A DNA stretch of 64,000 nt from positions 1-64,000 of the forward strand of contig NZ_FQVF01000015.1 in NCBI RefSeq assembly GCF_900129155.1, given 5' to 3'. This DNA comes from Marinomonas polaris DSM 16579. Lineage in GTDB: Bacteria > Pseudomonadota > Gammaproteobacteria > Pseudomonadales > Marinomonadaceae. The position numbers were made by a program, and so were the translations under genes. Shown in pieces: positions 57,318-64,000 of the stretch. The stretch's first letter is position 1. Each line of letters begins with the position of its first letter. Below the pieces are notes generated by a model. The model worked only from the letters and a program-made list of their open reading frames with translations, did no database searches and had not been told where the DNA came from.

Positions 57318-57725
57318 CTAACCTTCATCTACATAATCGAATGAACGACTTTCAATCACTTGGCCATCCTGAACGACATCAACACTCCATTTACCATCAA
57401 AACCAGGCATTAATCGTTTACTTGACCATACTCGCCAACGGTCACCACCTATATCAAATCCTATATCAGCTTGATCTTCGCCATCCAGTTTCCAACGATG
57501 AATAACTTGGCTGCCAGACATATCACGTAAATCAGTAAAGAAATACACTCTTTGTATTTCGCCATATTCTACTTTTACAGTGGGCCCAATATCATCAATC
57601 GGCTCTCGATCTACAACATCTGTTGAAAATTGAGCACGAGCCACTGTACCTTCAGCCCAAGCTGGTAAAATCATCGCAAACGATAAAATACCAGCCAAAG
57701 CAACTTTAGTTAACGTTTGCCACAT
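57318..57725 (-). CDS. DUF2914 family exported protein
   Basis: A 135-aa protein with a signal peptide (ends LPAWA, about residue 24). Its DUF2914 domain is recognisable by VARAQFSTDVVDREPID, the RVYFFTDLRDMSGSQVIHRWKLDG strand block and GGDRWRVWSSKRLMPGFDGKWSVDVV. It is predicted to be a periplasmic beta-sandwich and its role is unknown. It is preceded by about 267 bp of AT-rich DNA with no gene, which probably holds its promoter. Confidence 0.82.
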   Translation of the reverse strand: MWQTLTKVALAGILSFAMILPAWAEGTVARAQFSTDVVDREPIDDIGPTVKVEYGEIQRVYFFTDLRDMSGSQVIHRWKLDGEDQADIGFDIGGDRWRVWSSKRLMPGFDGKWSVDVVQDGQVIESRSFDYVDEG

Positions 57726-57992
57726 ATTAAAATCCTATTGTACTTGTATAAAAATGTTTGTATTAAAAATGCGTGAAATAGCCATTTTCTAGCCGACCTT
57801 AACTTTTATTTAACTCTTGTTTAGAGACGAATATAACCATAAAGTTAGCTGAAAACTGTGTAAAAGAAACGAGAGTTTTGTGTAATTTTGCAAGCTCTCT
57901 CGCTTCTTTTGTGTCAAACAATAACTAACTTTCTGTTGAGGCTTTCTTTTTAGACTTTCTTTTTAAGGAATATATGTGGCTGAAGTGAATAC

Positions 57993-58490
57993 TTACTTTG
58001 CTTGACGATCCGCCAAGGGCGTTGAAAAAGTATATTCCATATCCCAAGGAAAACGTATCCACGTATCTTGGCTTACTTCGGTAATAAAAGTATCAACCAA
58101 TGGCTTACCAGCAGGTTTTGCGTAAATGGTCGCAAAATGAGCTTTAGGCAACATTTCACGTACTTTTGCCGCAGTACGCCCTGTATCAACTAGATCATCA
58201 ATCAAAATGAATCCTTCACCGTCGCCTTCTACGCCTTTCAAAACGTTCAGCTCACCTTGCTTCATTACTCCATCGCCTTTCTCGCCGGCACCGTAACTAA
58301 CAATACAAATCGTATCAATCAGGCGAATATCCATTTCACGACATAAAATAGCCGCTGGCACTAAACCGCCACGAGTAATCGCAATAATTCCCTTCCAAGG
58401 ACCTTGCTCAAGCAAACGCCAAGACAAAGCGCGAGCATTCCTATGTAACTCTTCCCAAGATACCGGAAAATCTTTTGAATAAGGGGTCAT
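57993..58490 (-). CDS. gpt: Xanthine phosphoribosyltransferase
   Basis: A 165-aa purine salvage enzyme joining xanthine or guanine to PRPP. The type I PRTase signature [14 protein letters not shown] binds PRPP, and the N-terminal [24 protein letters not shown] segment is typical of Gpt. C-terminal [13 protein letters not shown] provides base recognition (a Trp is conserved). The ATG at 58490 has AGGAG 6 nt upstream. Single gene. Confidence 0.93.
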   Translation of the reverse strand: MTPYSKDFPVSWEELHRNARALSWRLLEQGPWKGIIAITRGGLVPAAILCREMDIRLIDTICIVSYGAGEKGDGVMKQGELNVLKGVEGDGEGFILIDDLVDTGRTAAKVREMLPKAHFATIYAKPAGKPLVDTFITEVSQDTWIRFPWDMEYTFSTPLADRQAK

Positions 58491-58588
58491 CAAAGCTCCT
58501 ACGCCTTTCGCTATTGGTTCTGATTTCTCAATTATGTGCCACTAAGGGAATAACATAATACAAGAAAAGATTGAGTGGAAATAAAAGA

Positions 58589-59101
58589 TTAGGATTTTAG
58601 CGGCAATGGTAGGCCGGCCGCAACAAAAGTTACCCGATCGGTCAATTTAGCTAGCGCCTGATTCATTGCGCCAGCCTCATCACCAAAACGCCTAGCCAGC
58701 GCATTCATCGGCATAATACCTAAACCCACCTCACTCGATACTAGAATTAAATCCCCTTCGAATACTTCAACCGCTTTTAGTAGCGCTTGTTTTTCATCTT
58801 CCAAACGAGTTTCATCTTCTAGGCACAATAAGTTCGTCATCCATAAGGTAAAACACTCAACGATGACTGCTTGATCAGGTGAATTAAGAGAATGTAAGAC
58901 TCTTGCCAATGCTAACGGCTCTTCTATCAATTGCCATTCACTCGGTCGGTTGTCTTTATGCAAGCGCACTCGGTCTGCCATGCCGTCATCCCACACTTGA
59001 GACGTCGCCACATAACAGACTGGTTTTCCGCAAGCCGTTATTTGTTCTTGAGCGAAAGCACTTTTACCACTACGAACGCCACCTAAAACGAGATGCTTCA
59101 T
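58589..59101 (-). CDS. cobU: Adenosylcobinamide kinase / guanylyltransferase
   Basis: A 170-aa bifunctional enzyme that phosphorylates adenosylcobinamide and adds GMP in nucleotide-loop assembly. The P-loop GGVRSGKSAFA (7-17) is at the N-terminus, followed by YVATSQVWDDGMADRVRLHKDNRP with the GMP-accepting His, and VIVECFTLWMTNLL, VSSEVGLGIMP in the core. Its start overlaps the cobC stop by 4 bp (ATGA). It is the last gene of the leftward cbiB-cobC-cobU operon. Confidence 0.94.
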   Translation of the reverse strand: MKHLVLGGVRSGKSAFAQEQITACGKPVCYVATSQVWDDGMADRVRLHKDNRPSEWQLIEEPLALARVLHSLNSPDQAVIVECFTLWMTNLLCLEDETRLEDEKQALLKAVEVFEGDLILVSSEVGLGIMPMNALARRFGDEAGAMNQALAKLTDRVTFVAAGLPLPLKS

Positions 59102-60231
59102 GCTAGCTCTCGGCCTCCCTCTGTTTTCAATAAACGAATCAATGCGCTATTTAAAGCATCCATTTCACGCAAAGCCGGTAATGCCACACGAATCCAACCT
59201 TCGCCTAAGCGAGTATGAACACCGACTTGATGCAACATTTCAAAAACTTGCGCTGCATACTCATGACTATCGAGAAACCAAGTCACAAACAGCGGACTCA
59301 ATACATAATCTTGAGAATCAAAAATAGTATTGAATTTTGGCATCACACGTTCAACAAATGCAGCTTGTCGTACTTTTAAGCCTTGCAAAGCTTGAGACTG
59401 CCAAGCTTTATCAGCAAAGGCTAATTGCACCAAATACAGACTCGCAGTGGCAACAGGCCAAGGTCCAAGCAAATTATTTAGCGCGGCTTGCCATTTACTG
59501 GAACAAAAAGCGAACCCAACACGAGCTCCTGCCAAACCAAAAAACTTACCAACCGATCGCATAATAAAAAGCGACTCACTCAAATCTGAACTATTTTGGT
59601 GATTCAATAGGCTTAATTCAGGACAAGCATCAATGAAGGCTTCGTCTACTACTAAATGCACGCCTTTTTGCTCCGCATGAGCAATAAGCTGAGACAAAGC
59701 CTTGCCTGATGCGATTTCTCCGGTTGGATTATTTGGCTGAATCACCACAGCAACAGCCCATTCTTGCTCTAATAACTCCTCTAAAGCATCGTAATAGGCA
59801 ATATCAAAGCCCCACTTTTTCCAAGCAAAAGCATGTTCCTGATAACCAATACGAGGCACAAAAACTGTTTGATTTGCGACGAGCTGAGTTGAAGACTGAC
59901 AAGCCAGCAACATCGGCGGCAGAGACTCAATAATATGCTGCGAACCCGCGCCAATTGCATTGGGACGACGGCCAAAATAGCGCTCGGCTTCGTCTAGTAA
60001 ATCCGCTTGATCGGGTAAATCCATCCACAAGGAAGGCGCTATTTCGGGAATCGGCCAAGGTTCACGATTGCATGCTGAAGATAAATCCAACCAATTTAAC
60101 GCCTTGCTGCCAACCTTACGTTGCCAATAAGCTAAATCGCCACCATGTTTCGGTGGCGTGCTTTCTAGATTTGGAACATTTCCTAAACTTGAAGTGCTGT
60201 CTAACTTAGAAGATTTCAGACCAACAGACAT
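59098..60231 (-). CDS. cobC: Threonine-phosphate decarboxylase (cobalamin synthesis)
   Basis: A 377-aa PLP-dependent class I/II aminotransferase-fold enzyme making (R)-1-aminopropan-2-yl phosphate, the linker of the nucleotide loop. Markers are GAGSQHIIESLPPML, IQPNNPTGEIASG, DEAFID, and the PLP lysine in SVGKFFGLAGARVG. I take the ATG at 60231, which has GGGG 9 nt upstream; an ATG at 60246 is also possible. It overlaps the cbiB end. Gene naming varies (CobC in Pseudomonas, CobD in Salmonella). Confidence 0.9.
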   Translation of the reverse strand: MSVGLKSSKLDSTSSLGNVPNLESTPPKHGGDLAYWQRKVGSKALNWLDLSSACNREPWPIPEIAPSLWMDLPDQADLLDEAERYFGRRPNAIGAGSQHIIESLPPMLLACQSSTQLVANQTVFVPRIGYQEHAFAWKKWGFDIAYYDALEELLEQEWAVAVVIQPNNPTGEIASGKALSQLIAHAEQKGVHLVVDEAFIDACPELSLLNHQNSSDLSESLFIMRSVGKFFGLAGARVGFAFCSSKWQAALNNLLGPWPVATASLYLVQLAFADKAWQSQALQGLKVRQAAFVERVMPKFNTIFDSQDYVLSPLFVTWFLDSHEYAAQVFEMLHQVGVHTRLGEGWIRVALPALREMDALNSALIRLLKTEGGRELA

Positions 60232-61208
60232 ATAACCAATCCCCATAAAAATACGCTTTTATCCACCAGCCAAATAGCCTCTTTTAAATGATGAGGTATC
60301 GGTAAATCACCTTCCCCCAGAATTGGTCTGGTTTCTACTTTTCCAAAATACGGCGCTTCGCCACCCAATTGAACGCCTAACGCGCCAGCGCCTGCCGCCA
60401 TTACAGGGCCTGCATTTGGGCTTTTCCAACGAGCAGAAGGACGTCGCGCACTACGAATAGAAGCACGCCAATGACCACAAGCGGCATAGGTATAAACAAC
60501 AAGGCGAGCTGGAACATAATTCAGCACATCATCAAAACGTGCCGCAAACCAACCAAAATACAGCAAGGATTCTGTTTTGTAGCCCCACATAGCATCAAGC
60601 GTATTGGCAAGGCGATACAAAAGCACACCAGGCGCACCGAATATAAGAAACCAAAAGATGGGAGCAAAAATCGCGTCACTGCCATTTTCTAATACCGACT
60701 CAATGCCCGCTTTCGCTACTGCCGATTCATCTAAATTTTGAGTATCACGGCTTACGATATAACTCACGGCAAGACGCGCTTCATCAAGTTTTTCCATCGA
60801 TAGTGGCGATGCGGATAAAGGCTGATAAATCGCCAAAGCATGTTCACGTAAACTCTGCCAACCAATGGCGAAATACAACACCAACACAGACAAAAGAGTA
60901 TCCAGCCAGTTTGGTAATAGCCAAAACAAGACCAATAAAATCAGCAACCAAGGCAAAACCGCCACCAGCCAAGCCAACATACCAACCATTCGCTGACGAG
61001 ATTGCGAAGCCTCTAAGGGCAATTGGATATGCTTGCGACAAAGATCCACCCAGCGACCAAACCAAATCAAAGGGTGCCAACTTTTGGGCTCACCTAATAA
61101 GCGATCAAGCACCAAAGCCGATACTAAAATCAAACTGGTGCTGGAAGAAAAAGCTAAGAAGTTATCAAAAAAGGCATCAATAATACTGTCTAAATTAGAA
61201 AGGATCAT
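60216..61208 (-). CDS. cbiB: Adenosylcobinamide-phosphate synthase (CbiB/CobD)
   Basis: Inner-membrane enzyme (330 aa from the ATG at 61208; a GTG at 61229 would add 7) that attaches the aminopropanol linker to adenosylcobyric acid. Motifs are LVLDRLLGEPKSWHPLIWFGRWV, VSYIVSRDTQNLDESAVAKAGIESVLENGSDAIFAPIFWF and the C-terminal LGVQLGGEAPYFGKVETRPILG. Several hydrophobic segments are present. It is the first gene of the leftward cobalamin operon, divergent from cobQ. Neither start has a clear ribosome site. Confidence 0.9.
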   Translation of the reverse strand: MILSNLDSIIDAFFDNFLAFSSSTSLILVSALVLDRLLGEPKSWHPLIWFGRWVDLCRKHIQLPLEASQSRQRMVGMLAWLVAVLPWLLILLVLFWLLPNWLDTLLSVLVLYFAIGWQSLREHALAIYQPLSASPLSMEKLDEARLAVSYIVSRDTQNLDESAVAKAGIESVLENGSDAIFAPIFWFLIFGAPGVLLYRLANTLDAMWGYKTESLLYFGWFAARFDDVLNYVPARLVVYTYAACGHWRASIRSARRPSARWKSPNAGPVMAAGAGALGVQLGGEAPYFGKVETRPILGEGDLPIPHHLKEAIWLVDKSVFLWGLVICLLV

Positions 61209-61294
61209 AAATATTGGTCGTTTTTTCACTTAACAAGATAAGAAGGTAAGGTAGAATTCTATCACCTTATTGATTTAAAGCGTGATGATACTGA

Positions 61295-62821
61295 ATGCCA
61301 GCCTTTAGTTTAATGATCCAAGGAACCACCTCGGACGCCGGAAAAAGCACCTTAGTCACGGCATTGTGCCGTTTATTCGTTCGTCGAGGTATACAAGTCG
61401 CGCCATTCAAGCCACAAAATATGGCATTAAACAGCGCTGTCACGCAAGATGGCAATGAAATAGGCCGAGCCCAAGCTGTGCAAGCCTATGCCGCGGGGCT
61501 TGAACCACACGTGGACATGAACCCGATTCTGCTTAAACCCAACACAGACACAGGCGCGCAAGTCATCATCCAAGGCAAAGCCGTGGGTAACATGAATGCG
61601 GTTGGTTATCACGAATACAAAAGTATTGCCAAAATCGCCGCGCTGGATTCTTATCATCGCCTAGCCGAACAATACCAAGCTGTTTTAATTGAAGGCGCTG
61701 GCAGCCCAGCGGAAATTAATTTACGCGCTCGCGACATCGCAAACATGGGCTTTGCCGAAAGCATCGATTGTCCAGTTATTATCATCGCTGACATCGACAA
61801 AGGCGGCGTGTTTGCTCACCTCGTTGGAACGCTGGATTTACTTAGCCCAAGTGAGCAAGATCGAGTCATTGGCTTTGTGATAAACCGCTTTCGTGGCGAT
61901 ATTAGCTTATTACAGTCTGGCCTTGACTGGCTCGAAGAACGCACTGGAAAACCCGTTTTGGGGGTGCTCCCCTTCTTAAAAGGTTTCCACTTAGAATCCG
62001 AAGACGCCGTTGCCAAAAGCCCCATTAAAACTGACACAAATGCAAAGTTAAACATCGTCATCCCTATTATGCCGCGTACTAGTAATCACACAGACTGGGA
62101 CGCGCTACGCCTTCACCCTGATGTTCAAGTTACACTGGTTGGTGCGAACGAAAGCATTCCACCAGCGGATCTAGTGATCCTACCCGGTAGCAAAAGCGTG
62201 CAAAGCGACCTCGCCTTTTTGCGACAAGAAGGTTGGGAAGACTATCTGAACAAACACCTAAGATACGGCGGAAAAGTCATTGGGATTTGCGGTGGCTATC
62301 AAATGCTCGGCGAGCAACTGCTCGATCCGCTGGGGCTAGAAAACCAACACGCCAACACACAATCGACTGGATTTGGCTTTATACCAATGGAAACCGTCCT
62401 TAAAGAAGAAAAACAACTTAAACAACGTCATGGACAACTTGCCTTTTCAGGCAGTTCATCCCGCTCTTCAAACAATTACGCAAAAGTCACTGGCTACGAA
62501 ATCCACTCTGGCGTGTCGAGCTTTTCAGCCAATACGACAATAAACCACTTTGCTCTCTTAGATAACGAACAAAACAAAGAAAACGGCGAACAAGAAGGCT
62601 ACATATCAGAAGACGGCAAAATCATCGGCACCTATCTTCATGGCGTATTTGACCACCCAGAAGCCCTGCAGGCCTTACTAAACTGGGCAGGCGTCGACCA
62701 AGCGGCCGCATTCGATTACGACCAATACAGAGACAGCGAAATCAACCGCCTCGCCGACAGCACAGAACAAAATATGAACATCGATGCACTAATTGAACAG
62801 TGTCGAAACTTCCAGCAATAA
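61295..62821 (+). CDS. cobQ: Cobyric acid synthase
   Basis: A 508-aa glutamine-dependent amidase that amidates four side chains of adenosylcobyrinic a,c-diamide. The N-terminal P-loop-like domain reads [19 protein letters not shown] (7-25) and [11 protein letters not shown], with [17 protein letters not shown] in the middle. The C-terminal class I glutamine amidotransferase domain has the nucleophile in [11 protein letters not shown] and His in GTYLHGVFD. Divergent from cbiB across about 85 bp. That gap is too short for a cobalamin riboswitch, and none is seen. Confidence 0.95.
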   Translation: MPAFSLMIQGTTSDAGKSTLVTALCRLFVRRGIQVAPFKPQNMALNSAVTQDGNEIGRAQAVQAYAAGLEPHVDMNPILLKPNTDTGAQVIIQGKAVGNMNAVGYHEYKSIAKIAALDSYHRLAEQYQAVLIEGAGSPAEINLRARDIANMGFAESIDCPVIIIADIDKGGVFAHLVGTLDLLSPSEQDRVIGFVINRFRGDISLLQSGLDWLEERTGKPVLGVLPFLKGFHLESEDAVAKSPIKTDTNAKLNIVIPIMPRTSNHTDWDALRLHPDVQVTLVGANESIPPADLVILPGSKSVQSDLAFLRQEGWEDYLNKHLRYGGKVIGICGGYQMLGEQLLDPLGLENQHANTQSTGFGFIPMETVLKEEKQLKQRHGQLAFSGSSSRSSNNYAKVTGYEIHSGVSSFSANTTINHFALLDNEQNKENGEQEGYISEDGKIIGTYLHGVFDHPEALQALLNWAGVDQAAAFDYDQYRDSEINRLADSTEQNMNIDALIEQCRNFQQ

Positions 62822-62849
62822 AAAAGCGAGCCATGGCTCGCTTTTGTTG
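62820..62849. terminator. Bidirectional terminator between cobQ and fghA
   Basis: AAAAAGCGAGCC pairs with GGCTCGCTTTT around a short AT loop in the 52-bp gap between the convergent genes. An A run on one side and a T run on the other let it serve both. Confidence 0.85.
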
Positions 62850-62873
62850 ATTCCAATGAAGAGAAACCAGTGA

Positions 62874-63704
62874 TTAACTCAAGGCTCTGGAGTGATGTTC
62901 TAGGTGATCGTCGATGAAGCTGGCGATGAAGAAGTAGCTGTGATCGTAGCCCGGTTGACGGCGTAACGTGATCGGGTGTCCAGCTTTTTCACAAGCAGCT
63001 TCTAGAGCTTCTGGTTTTAGTTGTTCTACCAAGAAGTTATCAGCTTCGCCTTGATCGATAAACAAAGGTAAGCGTTCACTGGCATTCTCTATCAGCAAAG
63101 TCGCATCCCATTCGTTCCAAGTGGCTTTGTCTTCACCCAAGTATCCGGTGAAGGCTTTTTCGCCCCAAGGACAGTTGGTTGGATTCGCAATTGGTGCAAA
63201 AGCCGAGACTGATTGATACATACCTGGATTCTTCAGCGCGCAAATCAAAGCGCCGTGACCACCCATTGAGTGACCAGAGATAGAACGCTTGTCAGTCACT
63301 GGGAAATTCGCTTCAACCAAATGCGGCAACTCTTGCACCACATAATCGTACATGTGGTAGGTATTCGAATAAGGCTCAACCGTCGCATTGATATAAAACC
63401 CTGCAGCGGAACCGAAATCGTAGCTTTCATGTTCGTTCGGATAATCCGTGCCACGTGGGCTGGTATCAGGACAAACAATGGCCAAACCTAATTCTGCCGC
63501 TTTACGAAACGCTCCTGCTTTCTGTGTGAAGTTCTCATCGTTACAGGTCAGACCTGACAACCAATACAAAACAGGGACTTTTTGCGTTTCTGCTTGTGGC
63601 GGCAGATAAATAGCAAAGGTCATTTCGCTTTTCACTGACAAGCTTTCATGCTTATAACGCTTCAACCAACCGCCGAAGCTTTTGGTGCTGGATAACAATT
63701 CCAT
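62874..63704 (-). CDS. fghA: S-formylglutathione hydrolase
   Basis: A 276-aa alpha/beta-hydrolase (esterase D) that splits S-formylglutathione to formate and glutathione, the last step of glutathione-dependent formaldehyde detoxification. The oxyanion and nucleophile motifs are VLYWLSGLTCNDENF and SISGHSMGGHGAL (Ser in the GxSxG elbow). The catalytic His is in PGYDHSYFFIASFIDDHL. AAGGAGA precedes the ATG. It lies directly downstream of adhC, its pathway partner. Confidence 0.95.
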   Translation of the reverse strand: MELLSSTKSFGGWLKRYKHESLSVKSEMTFAIYLPPQAETQKVPVLYWLSGLTCNDENFTQKAGAFRKAAELGLAIVCPDTSPRGTDYPNEHESYDFGSAAGFYINATVEPYSNTYHMYDYVVQELPHLVEANFPVTDKRSISGHSMGGHGALICALKNPGMYQSVSAFAPIANPTNCPWGEKAFTGYLGEDKATWNEWDATLLIENASERLPLFIDQGEADNFLVEQLKPEALEAACEKAGHPITLRRQPGYDHSYFFIASFIDDHLEHHSRALS

Positions 63705-63726
63705 AGCTGTCTCCTTAGCTGTGTTA

Positions 63727-63750
63727 AAAAAGCCCGCTTAGCGGGCTTAT
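63727..63750 (-). terminator. Terminator after adhC
   Basis: AAGCCCGCT and AGCGGGCTT form a 9-bp stem; on the minus strand a T6 run follows. It lies between the adhC stop (63770) and the fghA start (63704), so fghA may be transcribed by readthrough or from its own promoter. Confidence 0.8.
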
Positions 63751-63769
63751 CAAAACGGTATGATCACGA

Positions 63770-64000
<231 letters not shown>

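Noticed and set aside
61209..61294. Possible cobalamin riboswitch between cbiB and cobQ.
   Set aside because: The gap is too short (about 85 bp) and no B12-box-like sequence is visible.

Overview
The window looks like the chromosome of a marine gammaproteobacterium of the Oceanospirillales type, most likely Marinomonas or a close relative. This is inferred from gene content, not from a database search: Na+-pumping oxaloacetate decarboxylase (oadGAB), a csrA/tRNA-Ser/tRNA-Arg block beside lysC and alaS, a Pseudomonas-style aruFGDB arginine succinyltransferase cluster, GlnK-AmtB behind a sigma-54 promoter, and moderate GC. No insertion sequence or CRISPR array was seen.

Layout. 1-360: leader and P1-type promoter of a ribosomal RNA operon read leftward; the 16S gene itself is off the left edge. 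381-3662: oadGAB. 3812-9567: dusC, then tRNA-Arg(ACG) x2, tRNA-Ser(GCT), csrA, lysC and alaS. 9793-12821: D-alanine metabolism (dadA, alr) and recX. 13032-16569: an HPF-like ribosome factor, an NhaR-type regulator, an orphan coiled-coil membrane protein and an AraC regulator. 16703-22736: a complete iron-siderophore uptake locus (binding protein, two permeases, ATPase, TonB receptor) with two Fur-box-like sites. 22821-28737: a conspicuously AT-rich block in which dgkA-eptA-pap2 (lipid A decoration and lipid recycling) diverges from a Ser/Thr kinase, an unknown exported protein and an ECF-type sigma factor. It is followed by a gene-free stretch and tRNA-Arg(CCG), where a possible integration footprint lies.

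29455-35827: ABM monooxygenase, cytochrome c5, rep, a BASS transporter, comM, a Trp-rich protein and ubiK. 36320-37963: glnK-amtB. 38143-43288: a GNAT/nitrilase fusion, radA, DUF1289, a ClpP-like lipoprotein and a diguanylate cyclase. 43349-51334: mmsA with a divergent LysR gene, an RND efflux pair and a second LysR gene. 51356-56838: DUF1653 and the arginine succinyltransferase pathway (aruF, aruG, astD, astB). 56934-58490: DUF1904, DUF2914 and gpt. 58589-62821: late cobalamin genes cobU, cobC, cbiB with divergent cobQ. 62874-64000: the glutathione-dependent formaldehyde pair fghA and adhC (adhC is cut by the right edge).

The best candidate for an under-described system is 22821-28737. A kinase/exported protein/sigma-factor operon of the kind in which the kinase replaces the anti-sigma factor stands divergent to an operon that would remodel the outer membrane against cationic peptides. 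The simplest hypothesis is an envelope-stress circuit in which the kinase senses damage, activates the sigma factor and turns on eptA.
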